This document shows, one piece after another, positions 28,044-35,643 of a stretch of DNA of 64,000 bases. Origin of the DNA: an uncultured Eubacteriaceae bacterium (GTDB lineage Bacteria; Bacillota; Clostridia; Lachnospirales; CAG-274); assembly GCA_947167715.1 (NCBI GenBank), contig CAMVJD010000010.1:1-64000 (forward strand), written 5' to 3'. The position numbers and the translations under genes are program-made. Position 1 is the stretch's first letter, and every line of letters begins with the position of its first letter. The notes below the pieces were generated by a model that made no database searches, was not told where the DNA came from, and saw only the letters and a program-made list of their open reading frames with translations.

Positions 28044-29606
28044 ATGGATAAATGGACAGCCGATCTCGGAAACGGCAGATATAAAAACCCGATACTTTAC
28101 ACCGACTATTCCGACCCCGATGCAATAAGGGTCGGCGATGATTATTATATGACGGCGTCAAGCTTTTGCAATACCCCGGCTTTGCCGATACTTCACTCAA
28201 AGGATCTTGTAAACTGGGAGATAATAGGCTATGCGCTTGAAAACATCCCCGAGGAAAGATATAAAGACCCTATTCACGGCTGCGGTGTCTGGGCGCCTGC
28301 AATAAGATATCACAACGATAAATTTTATATCTTTTTCCCTATGCCCGATGAGGGAATATATGTTACAACGGCAAAGGATCCGCGCGGCGAGTGGTCAAAG
28401 CCCGTCCGTATATTTAAAGGGGCAGGCTGGATAGACCCCTGTCCGTTTTGGGACGATGACGGGCGGTGCTATATGGTGTCGGCCTATGCACGCAGCCGTA
28501 TAGGCTTTAAAAGCATTTTAAGGCTTACGGAATTAAGCCCCGACTGCACAAAAATTATTGATATGGGACGAGATATTTTTGACGGAAATATTAATCATCA
28601 GGTCACCATAGAGGGACCGAAGCTTTACAAAAGAAACGGCTATTATTATATTTTTGCCCCCGCAGGCGGCGTAAAAACGGGCTGGCAGACGGTGCTGCGC
28701 AGTAAAAGCGTATGGGGTCCCTACGAATATAAAAATGTTATGCTGCAAGGCGATACCGATATAAACGGTCCGCATCAGGGTGCGTGGGTAGATACCGTAA
28801 CGGGCGAGGACTGGTTTTTGCATTTTCAGGATGTTTACGCCGCAGGCCGGATAGTACATCTTCAGCCTATGAGGTGGAAAGACGACTGGCCGATAATTGG
28901 CGAGTCGAGGGGCGAATACGGCGTACCCGTAAGTGAATATAAAAAACCAAATGTCGGTGCGGAATATCCCGTGACCAGTATCCCGACAAGCGATAAATTC
29001 AACGGAGAAAAATTAGGGCTTCAATGGCAGTTTAACGCAAACCACGAAAATAATTGGTACGAAATGACGGGCGAGGGCATAAAGCTTTTTGCCGTAAACA
29101 AGGAAAAGGAAAGATGTATCTGCGATGTAAAAAATCTTCTTTTACAAAAATGGGCGTTTCCCGAATTTATTGCGGATACAAGGATAGAGCTTGGCAATAT
29201 GAAAAACGGCGATATTGCGGGTATGGTCCATCTTGGTGTGAAATTTGCCGCGGTCTATGTTGAAAAAAACGAGAGCAGCTTTGCCGTTAAGCTAAAGCGC
29301 GGCAGTCAGACCTTTGTAAAAGAAGAAGCAAGCGCAAGCGAGGAAACTGTTTATATAAGCGAATATAACGGCAGAGAGATATTTTTCAGAAACACCGTCA
29401 AGCCCTGCGGCAAGGGCGAGGAGGGTGAAACCCTTTGGGAAACAAGCCTTTACTATAGCGATAACGGCGATACCTTTAACGAAGTGTGCAGCTTTACCGC
29501 CGAGGCGGGACGCTGGGTAGGCGTTAAGCACGGCGTTTTCTGCGCCCACGAGGGAGAGGGCGAGGGCGGCTTTGCGACGGTGAAAAGTTTTATATATAAA
29601 ATTTAG
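28044..29606 (+). CDS. GH43-family glycoside hydrolase, second of tandem pair
   Basis: 520 residues, paralogous in architecture to the preceding gene: base Asp24 in TDYSDPDAIRVGDDYYM, modulating Asp in GWIDPCPFWDDDG, acid Glu in IEGPKLYKRNGYYYIFAPAGG, and a C-terminal beta-sandwich after about residue 315. Closest in style to beta-xylosidase/alpha-arabinofuranosidase subfamilies. No signal peptide. SD CAGGAG, 15 bp after the first GH43 gene, so co-transcribed. No transporter or regulator gene lies beside the pair. Confidence 0.88.
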   Translation: MDKWTADLGNGRYKNPILYTDYSDPDAIRVGDDYYMTASSFCNTPALPILHSKDLVNWEIIGYALENIPEERYKDPIHGCGVWAPAIRYHNDKFYIFFPMPDEGIYVTTAKDPRGEWSKPVRIFKGAGWIDPCPFWDDDGRCYMVSAYARSRIGFKSILRLTELSPDCTKIIDMGRDIFDGNINHQVTIEGPKLYKRNGYYYIFAPAGGVKTGWQTVLRSKSVWGPYEYKNVMLQGDTDINGPHQGAWVDTVTGEDWFLHFQDVYAAGRIVHLQPMRWKDDWPIIGESRGEYGVPVSEYKKPNVGAEYPVTSIPTSDKFNGEKLGLQWQFNANHENNWYEMTGEGIKLFAVNKEKERCICDVKNLLLQKWAFPEFIADTRIELGNMKNGDIAGMVHLGVKFAAVYVEKNESSFAVKLKRGSQTFVKEEASASEETVYISEYNGREIFFRNTVKPCGKGEEGETLWETSLYYSDNGDTFNEVCSFTAEAGRWVGVKHGVFCAHEGEGEGGFATVKSFIYKI

Positions 29607-29713
29607 TTTTATTTCGGCAATGCAAAAAAATAATTTTTCGGTGCCCGATATTGACCTATCCCAATTTATGCAATGATATTTTCCGAAACAGAAAATTGTA
29701 ACAATTATGAAAC

Positions 29714-29742
29714 TTGTATTTTTATGAAATATATATTATAAT
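29714..29742 (+). promoter_or_regulatory. Promoter of nrdR
   Basis: TTGTAT (29714-29719), 17 bp, TATAAT (29737-29742), 42 bp before the nrdR start. Confidence 0.6.
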
Positions 29743-29784
29743 AAGAAATATAGAATATTTTGTAAGATCCGGGGAGGGTTTGAT

Positions 29785-30246
29785 ATGCGTTGTCCGTTTT
29801 GCGGAAATGAAGATACAAAGGTTATAGACACACGTTCTATGGAGGATAATTCGGCCATTCGCCGCCGCCGCTTGTGCGAAAAGTGCAACGAGCGTTTTAC
29901 CACCTACGAAAGGGTGGATACTATACCGCTTACTGTTATAAAGGCCGACAATACAAGGGAAAGCTTTGACAGAAATAAAATTTTAAAGGGCGTTATGATG
30001 AGCTGCAATAAGCGCTCGGTTTCTGTGGACCAGATAGAACAGCTTGTGACCGACATCGAAACGCAGGTCATAAATACAATGCGCAAGGAGATATCCAGCA
30101 AGGAGCTTGGCGAAATGGTAATGGAAAGACTGAAAGACCTTGATGATGTTGCCTATGTGCGTTTTGCTTCGGTTTACCGCAAATTTAAGGATATAGACAG
30201 CTTTATGAAGGAATTGAGCAAAATACTGGATGACAGAAAAAATTAA
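29785..30246 (+). CDS. nrdR: Transcriptional repressor NrdR
   Basis: 153 residues, the usual length. An N-terminal zinc ribbon (CPFCGNEDTKVIDTR ... CEKCNERFTTYER, cysteines at 3, 6, 31 and 34) is followed by an ATP-cone domain (about 46-136) that senses ATP/dATP. NrdR represses ribonucleotide reductase genes. A probable target, nrdD, is 11 kb away in this window and has a matched pair of NrdR-box-like sites. SD GGGGAGG. Monocistronic with its own promoter and terminator. Confidence 0.97.
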   Translation: MRCPFCGNEDTKVIDTRSMEDNSAIRRRRLCEKCNERFTTYERVDTIPLTVIKADNTRESFDRNKILKGVMMSCNKRSVSVDQIEQLVTDIETQVINTMRKEISSKELGEMVMERLKDLDDVAYVRFASVYRKFKDIDSFMKELSKILDDRKN

Positions 30247-30276
30247 GGCGCTGTTTTAATTTTTAAAAAAGTTTTT

Positions 30277-30327
30277 GGGCTGTCGCATTAAAGATATTAA
30301 TATCTTTAATGTTTCGGCCCTATTTTT
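30277..30327 (+). terminator. Terminator of nrdR
   Basis: Outer GGGC/GCCC and a perfect 12-bp inner stem CATTAAAGATAT/ATATCTTTAATG, then TATTTTTA. The inner module recurs in degenerate form after mscL. Confidence 0.8.
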
Positions 30328-30415
30328 ATAAAAAGCGTAAAAACTGTATAATTTGGTCAATATAAATTATAAGTATGCAGCGGCCTTTGTTTTTTTGTAA
30401 TATATTGAATTTCAT

Positions 30416-30444
30416 TTGACATATTGATATATCAAGCGTATAAT
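30416..30444 (+). promoter_or_regulatory. Consensus promoter with a palindrome in the spacer
   Basis: This is the main content of the 301-bp gap between nrdR and the phospholipid operon, apart from the nrdR terminator. Perfect TTGACA (30416-30421), 17 bp, perfect TATAAT (30439-30444). The spacer contains the 12-bp palindrome TTGATATATCAA (30424-30435), a candidate operator. A roughly 100-nt untranslated leader follows, in which nothing was recognised. Confidence 0.8.
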
Positions 30445-30547
30445 TATATATAAGGCACTTTTAAAGCTGCATTTAAGCAAAACGCCGAGATATATTTAAA
30501 AGGCATAGCTTTAGGTGACCTTTATAACTAAATTTACAGGGGTAATA

Positions 30548-31627
30548 ATGAGCGAAATAAAAGATAACAAGCATAATAATTATAATGAAAAAGACTGTAG
30601 TGCAGCTAATAAAAATTTAATATGGACGGTTATTTCAATAATTCTTGCTGTCTTTACAATAAGATTTGTGCTTTTACAAAGCGAAGACCTGTCGGTAAAT
30701 GAGCTTATGGAAATAATACGCACATCGGATAAGCTGTTTTTGATGTTTGGTATCGCCGCATCCGTTATGTATGTCTGGTTTGAGGGTGTGGCAATACGTT
30801 CCGTGCTTAAAAAAATAGGATATCCGCGCGGACCGTTCAATGGACTGCTTTACAGCACAGCGGATGTATATTTTTCGGCGGTTACGCCTTCGGCTACAGG
30901 CGGACAGCCGGCTACCGCATTTTTTATGTTGCGTGACGGCATACCTGCGGAAATGACGGCGGCGGTTTTGGTACTGAATCTTATGATGTATACGGCATCA
31001 ATAGTTGTGCTTGGCGTGTTTGCAATTGTTATTTGTCCGGGCGCATTTAAAGAGTTCAGCACGTTTTCAAAGCTTCTTATAGCTATAGGCTTTATAGCGC
31101 TGTCTCTTTTGTCGGTTGCTTTTTTTTGTCTGCTTAAAAAGGGAAATGTTATTGTTAACCAAATTTCACGCTTTATTATTTTACTGCATAACAAAAAAAT
31201 GATAAGGGAAACCAAAAGAAAGCTGTTAAGGCTTAAAAAAGCGGCTAATGATTACAGGCTTTGCTCGGAAATGATATCGGGCAGAAAGAAAATTTTATTA
31301 AGTTCATTTTTGTGGAACTTATTACAAAGGGCTGTACAGCTTATGGTGCCAATGCTTATATACTGCTCGCTTGGCGGCGAAAAAAACGGTATGGCAATTG
31401 TATTTTCAAAACAATGCCTTGTAACCATTGGCTATAATTTTGTACCTGTTCCGGGAGGCATAGGCATTTCGGATTATCTTATGCTTGACGGCTTCAGCCG
31501 TATAATGAGCGAGCAAATGGCATACAGCGTAGAGCTTATCAGCCGCGGCATAACGTTTTATTTCTGTGTTTTGATAAGCGGCTTGATCACTTTGGCAGGG
31601 TATTTTATCGGGAGGAACAAAAATTGA
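30548..31627 (+). CDS. Flippase-like / lysylphosphatidylglycerol synthase TM-domain protein (UPF0104 type)
   Basis: 359 residues with about eight hydrophobic helices and no soluble aminoacyltransferase domain, so not a full MprF. TPSATGGQPATAFFMLRDG and VPGGIGISDYLMLDGF are the conserved motifs of the UPF0104/AglD-like family, which resemble the MprF flippase half. Coupling to pssA and psd suggests a role with membrane lipids, but the substrate is unknown. The ATG at 30548 follows AGGGG; the upstream in-frame ATG at 30515 lacks a good SD. The stop overlaps the next start (TTGA). Confidence 0.8.
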   Translation: MSEIKDNKHNNYNEKDCSAANKNLIWTVISIILAVFTIRFVLLQSEDLSVNELMEIIRTSDKLFLMFGIAASVMYVWFEGVAIRSVLKKIGYPRGPFNGLLYSTADVYFSAVTPSATGGQPATAFFMLRDGIPAEMTAAVLVLNLMMYTASIVVLGVFAIVICPGAFKEFSTFSKLLIAIGFIALSLLSVAFFCLLKKGNVIVNQISRFIILLHNKKMIRETKRKLLRLKKAANDYRLCSEMISGRKKILLSSFLWNLLQRAVQLMVPMLIYCSLGGEKNGMAIVFSKQCLVTIGYNFVPVPGGIGISDYLMLDGFSRIMSEQMAYSVELISRGITFYFCVLISGLITLAGYFIGRNKN

Positions 31628-32322
31628 TAGGTGTATATGATTATACGGTTATATTGACTTATTTATCAATGATATCGGGCGTTATCGGTATTATTGTCAG
31701 CGTAACGGGAATAGGGCATCCGGAGATAGGTATATTTTTTCTTATGGTATCCGGTATACTTGATGCTTTTGACGGTAGGGTCGCAAGGACAAAGAAAAAC
31801 AGAAGTGATTTTGAAAAAAAATTCGGTGTTCAGATAGACTCTCTGTCCGACCTTATATGCTTTGGCGTACTTCCCGCGGCCATTGGTCTTGCTCAGCTTA
31901 GAATAAGCGGACGCTTTACCGAGATAGTTTCAAAAAAGGATTATGAGGGCAGCTATGCAATTTTAATTTTGCTGCTTGTTATTGCAATATTTTATGTGCT
32001 TGCTGCGCTTATAAGGCTTGCTTATTTTAATGCCACCTGCGACGAGCGCGATGCCGAGGCGAAAAAAACAGGTATTACATATTTTGTCGGACTTCCCGTT
32101 ACAGCTTCGGCGCTTATATTTCCGCTGGAAATGATAATACAGCTGTTTATTAAAAGGGACCTGACAATAATTTATTTTATACTTATGCTGCTTGTGGCTA
32201 TAGCCTTTGTATTGAATATCAAGGTAAGAAAGCCGGGTAAAAAGGGTCTTACAATTATTATGATAATAGGCTTGATCGAATTATCCATAAGTATAGCTGC
32301 GTTTATTACGACTGTGAGATGA
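31624..32322 (+). CDS. pssA: CDP-diacylglycerol--serine O-phosphatidyltransferase
   Basis: 232 residues with about six to seven membrane helices. It carries the CDP-alcohol phosphotransferase motif D-x2-DG-x2-AR-x8-G-x3-D-x3-D, seen as DAFDGRVARTKKN then FGVQIDSLSD. Together with the psd gene 9 bp downstream it makes phosphatidylethanolamine via phosphatidylserine, which supports serine as the alcohol. The start codon is TTG at 31624 behind GGGAGG and overlaps the preceding stop. Confidence 0.9.
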   Translation: MIGVYDYTVILTYLSMISGVIGIIVSVTGIGHPEIGIFFLMVSGILDAFDGRVARTKKNRSDFEKKFGVQIDSLSDLICFGVLPAAIGLAQLRISGRFTEIVSKKDYEGSYAILILLLVIAIFYVLAALIRLAYFNATCDERDAEAKKTGITYFVGLPVTASALIFPLEMIIQLFIKRDLTIIYFILMLLVAIAFVLNIKVRKPGKKGLTIIMIIGLIELSISIAAFITTVR

Positions 32323-32331
32323 TATATAATA

Positions 32332-33144
32332 ATGAGTTTTTTATATAAAACAATATACGGCAGGGCCTTGCTTAAAGTACTTATCAGCCGACCGATATCC
32401 GGAATATCGGGAAAAATAATGGACAGCAAATTTTCAAAAATATTTATAGGGTCGTTTGCAAAAAAAAATAATATCAAGCTTGGGGATTATCAAATGGATA
32501 ATATAAACAGCTTTAACGATTTTTTTTGCAGAAAAATTAAAGAAGGCTTACGTCCCGTCGATATGGATGAAAATGCTTTGGTTTCTCCGTGTGACGGGTT
32601 TTTAAGCGTATATAAAATAAAAAAAGAATTGGTTTTAAGCGTTAAGCAAAGCAGTTTTACCATTTCGTCGATGTTACGCGACAACAGGCTTTCCGCAGCC
32701 TTTGAAAACGGCTATGCACTTGTTTTCAGGCTTTGTGTTGACCATTATCACAGATATATTTATTTTGATTCGGGGGAAAAATATAAAAACAGAAAAATAA
32801 AAGGTGTATATCATACTGTACGACCCGTAGCGCTTGAGCGTATACCCGTATTTACAGAAAACAGCAGAGAGTATGCGGTGATAGATACCAAAAACTTTGG
32901 CAGATGTGTCCAGATGGAAGTCGGGGCTATGCTTGTGGGAAGAATAGTAAATAAAGACAAAGAAAAATGCTTTGTAAAAAAAGGTGAAGAGAAAGGGCAT
33001 TTTGAATTTGGCGGTTCTACCGTTATCGTGCTTTTACAAAAGGATAAGGCCGTTTTGCGTGAGGATATCATCCGTCACGCAAACAGTAATTATGAAATAC
33101 CCGTTGTAATGGGCGAAAAGATAGGTACAGCCCTTTCTCTTTAA
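32332..33144 (+). CDS. psd: Phosphatidylserine decarboxylase proenzyme
   Basis: 270 residues. It decarboxylates phosphatidylserine to phosphatidylethanolamine; the enzyme self-cleaves to form a pyruvoyl group. Motifs: SFNDFFCRKIKEGLRP, VSPCDG, VDHYHRYIYFDSG, VQMEVGAMLVGRI and the cleavage site FEFGGSTV (usual LGST; here GGST). SD is weak. The stop lies only 2 bp from the stop of the converging gene, leaving no room for a terminator between them. Confidence 0.93.
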   Translation: MSFLYKTIYGRALLKVLISRPISGISGKIMDSKFSKIFIGSFAKKNNIKLGDYQMDNINSFNDFFCRKIKEGLRPVDMDENALVSPCDGFLSVYKIKKELVLSVKQSSFTISSMLRDNRLSAAFENGYALVFRLCVDHYHRYIYFDSGEKYKNRKIKGVYHTVRPVALERIPVFTENSREYAVIDTKNFGRCVQMEVGAMLVGRIVNKDKEKCFVKKGEEKGHFEFGGSTVIVLLQKDKAVLREDIIRHANSNYEIPVVMGEKIGTALSL

Positions 33145-33146
33145 AT

Positions 33147-34283
33147 TCAGTTAAGACTATAAAGCTCAAATATTTCCTCGTCCCAATCCTTGCGGGGGAT
33201 AGCGACCATAACAAGCGATGCTTGGTCGGGCTCACCCTCTTTGATATATAAAATATTGGGGTCTCCCGTCCAATTTGCCTGTATTGCAGCCTTTACTTCG
33301 GTTTGGCTGCTTTTTACTTTGTCATATAAAAGTATATTGTCCTCAAAAAATTTTTTATCGTACTTTTTGCTGATATAAGCTGCCGTTTGCGGCGGCATTT
33401 TTTGACTGTCCCGATAAAGCCAAAGCGTAAACTCCAGCTCGTCTCTGTCGGCCACGACCTCGGGATAGCCGATATTTAACTTTTCCGCGCCCTCAAAGGT
33501 CAGGACCTCGTATGAAAAGGGCAGGGCGGTAAGAAAGGCAGGAGAGGTTTTTGTAACATCTCCGTTTGTTATATTGGTGATATCCGCCTTGAATTTTGCG
33601 GAATTATTTTTTTCACCGCTCTCGCCGATATATCTTGCACTTATCGTATCGCCGACTATCGCACTTTTGGCATCATCGGTACAAATCGGGATATAGCCGT
33701 ATTTTTCGGTGAACAGGCTTATATTTCCGTCTCCGATATAGGTCACGACTCCCTCAAAGCTGCCTATGCGCTTGTATTCGTATGGCACGGCATTTCTTAT
33801 TGCCGCTTGCAGCATCTTTATATCACTGTCTACGGCGTAATATTTAAGGTGTCCGGTGCCGCGCTTGTCAAAGGAGCGCATATAAAATGCAGTCGTATCG
33901 GGTATGCTTTCGGCGCCCTCAACATCGGGCGAGGGGTAGGAGGTAACGGCAAGGCCGTACTCAAATTTATCTCCGTTTTTGTCTATCACCGTCAGATCGG
34001 GGTCAAAACAGAATTCCTCGCTGCCGACTTCGGGCTTTGAAGAAAGCAGGTTTATGCCGCTTTCTATATCCGCGCGGCAGGGGTTTGTATCGCTTAATGT
34101 CAAAAACGGGGCATTATTTAAATACATTTGTACATTTCCGCTTTTAGCGGGTGCAGGTACGGCCTTGCTTGGGTTTACAGCCGACGCATACATAATAAGT
34201 GCGCCGACTGCCGCAGCAACAGCCGCCGCACCGATAAGTACGGCAAAGCAAATTCTTTTTGGCAGGGGCTTTGTCAATGTCAT
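33147..34283 (-). CDS. Membrane-anchored protein of unknown function in the sigma operon
   Basis: 378 residues, not recognised. A basic N-terminus and one membrane helix (about 11-33) precede an exported region. Residues about 165-240 look like a small beta-barrel with alternating hydrophobic strands; the rest is mixed alpha/beta with a lone pair of cysteines. The ATG overlaps the stop of the putative anti-sigma gene (TAATG), so it belongs to the serpin-sigma operon and may sense or respond at the cell surface. No enzymatic motif is visible. Confidence 0.6.
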   Translation of the reverse strand: MTLTKPLPKRICFAVLIGAAAVAAAVGALIMYASAVNPSKAVPAPAKSGNVQMYLNNAPFLTLSDTNPCRADIESGINLLSSKPEVGSEEFCFDPDLTVIDKNGDKFEYGLAVTSYPSPDVEGAESIPDTTAFYMRSFDKRGTGHLKYYAVDSDIKMLQAAIRNAVPYEYKRIGSFEGVVTYIGDGNISLFTEKYGYIPICTDDAKSAIVGDTISARYIGESGEKNNSAKFKADITNITNGDVTKTSPAFLTALPFSYEVLTFEGAEKLNIGYPEVVADRDELEFTLWLYRDSQKMPPQTAAYISKKYDKKFFEDNILLYDKVKSSQTEVKAAIQANWTGDPNILYIKEGEPDQASLVMVAIPRKDWDEEIFELYSLN

Positions 34284-35089
34284 TATTCTCCCTCCAACCT
34301 GTTTTCAAGGATATTTCCGTTTTCGTCTATTGCGATATATCCGATAAGCACATCATCTTTATGCTGTGTTATATAATAAATACAGCTCTCGCTTTCAAGT
34401 GTCTTTGGTGAAAGATCATTTATGACGTTCTCGCGCACATATTCGGGACTTAAAATATTTTTACTGTTTTCGGTCAAATAAAAATACTCGGATGTATCGG
34501 CATTAAGTTTTGCGGCCTCGGTTTTAAGAGCAATCAGCACGCTCTCGGGAGTATCCGCAAAAAAGGTGTATCTTCCGCCATCCGAAAAGCTGCTGTCGAT
34601 AAGTGCCTCTCCGTCATCCGACGAATCGGCTGTTTCCATGCTTTCCTCGGCCTCATATACAGCCTCGGGCATATCATTGCCTGCGGCATAATTATCCGCG
34701 CCTGCGCCTTTTGCTTCACGGGTATTTGGTGCTGCTCCCTGTAAGGCATAGCTGTTTGCGGTGTTGTTGTCAAAATTTGCCCCTTCCTTTTCATCGGCAG
34801 CCTCGTCGTATTCTCCTTCAGCCTCGGCGTATTCTTCGGCAACCTCGGCAGGAGCCTCGCCTGCGGGCATTGCATCGCTTACACCCACGGAAAATGAATC
34901 CCAATGCTTACGTCTGTAATCGTTTATCATATAATTGCTTACAACGGCTATTGCAAGCACACCCGCCGCAATACTTGCAAGTGCGGCAAAGTTTATTTTT
35001 ATTATATTGTTTTTTACGGACGGGTCGGCTTCTTCGATGTACTTATCGTCTATCTCGCCCATAATTTCAAGTAATCTTTCGGGTGTCAT
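34283..35089 (-). CDS. Putative anti-sigma factor
   Basis: 268 residues. A short cytoplasmic N-terminus (about 30 residues, starting MTPERLLEIMGEIDDKYIEE) is followed by one membrane helix (about 32-52), a long acidic, Ala/Glu-rich low-complexity linker (about 75-165) and a small exported C-terminal domain. A 4-bp overlap with the upstream ECF sigma gene is the usual arrangement for a sigma/anti-sigma pair. No zinc-binding HxxxCxxC motif is present, so it is not a ZAS-type factor. The call rests on topology and context. Confidence 0.65.
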   Translation of the reverse strand: MTPERLLEIMGEIDDKYIEEADPSVKNNIIKINFAALASIAAGVLAIAVVSNYMINDYRRKHWDSFSVGVSDAMPAGEAPAEVAEEYAEAEGEYDEAADEKEGANFDNNTANSYALQGAAPNTREAKGAGADNYAAGNDMPEAVYEAEESMETADSSDDGEALIDSSFSDGGRYTFFADTPESVLIALKTEAAKLNADTSEYFYLTENSKNILSPEYVRENVINDLSPKTLESESCIYYITQHKDDVLIGYIAIDENGNILENRLEGE

Positions 35090-35637
35090 ATATAGATCCC
35101 CTCCTTTAAAAGCGCCTCTTTCAGCTTGTCGCGGGTGCGCTTTAAGGTCATTTTTACCTTGCTTTCGCTGAATTTAAAATCCTTTGCGATATCGCTTACC
35201 GCGCTCATATACCAGTAGCGGCGCACAAAAATTTTGCGCTGGTCTGCGGGCAGATCGCCCAAAAACTTATTTATACAGTTTTTTATATCCTCACTGTCGC
35301 CGTCCTTTTCGGGGCTTGCAATAATATCCCTTAATTCGTCAAGGGCGGTCTCGGTCTGCGTGCCGCCGCGCTTTTGGGCGGTATAGCGTTGGTAGATATT
35401 AAGCGCAAGGTTTCGGGTTATCCTGCCCAGAAAGGCTTTTAAAATATTGGGACGCTGCGGAGGAATGGCGTTCCAGGCCTTCATATAGGTGTCGCTTGTA
35501 CATTCCTCGCTGTCCTCGCTGCTGTGCAGTATATTATATGCAATAGTGTGTAGGTAGGCGCCGTATTTTGCCGCCGTTTCGGCTATGGCGCGCTCGTTTC
35601 TGTTAAAATAAAGCTCGATAATATTGATATCTTCCAT
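35086..35637 (-). CDS. ECF-type RNA polymerase sigma factor
   Basis: 183 residues. Sigma region 2 lies at about residues 20-85 (DSEECTSDTYMKAWNAIPP, FLGRITRNLALNIYQRYTAQ) and region 4 at about 120-178 (LPADQRKIFVRRYWYMSAVSDIAKDF). Typical extracytoplasmic-function sigma length. SD GGAG. It lies 6 bp after the serpin gene and overlaps the putative anti-sigma gene by 4 bp. Its target promoters are not evident. Confidence 0.92.
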   Translation of the reverse strand: MEDINIIELYFNRNERAIAETAAKYGAYLHTIAYNILHSSEDSEECTSDTYMKAWNAIPPQRPNILKAFLGRITRNLALNIYQRYTAQKRGGTQTETALDELRDIIASPEKDGDSEDIKNCINKFLGDLPADQRKIFVRRYWYMSAVSDIAKDFKFSESKVKMTLKRTRDKLKEALLKEGIYI

Positions 35638-35643
35638 ATGATT

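Noticed and set aside
30548..31627. Full MprF lysyl-phosphatidylglycerol synthase
   Set aside because: The soluble lysyl-transferase domain is absent; only the flippase-like membrane part is present.
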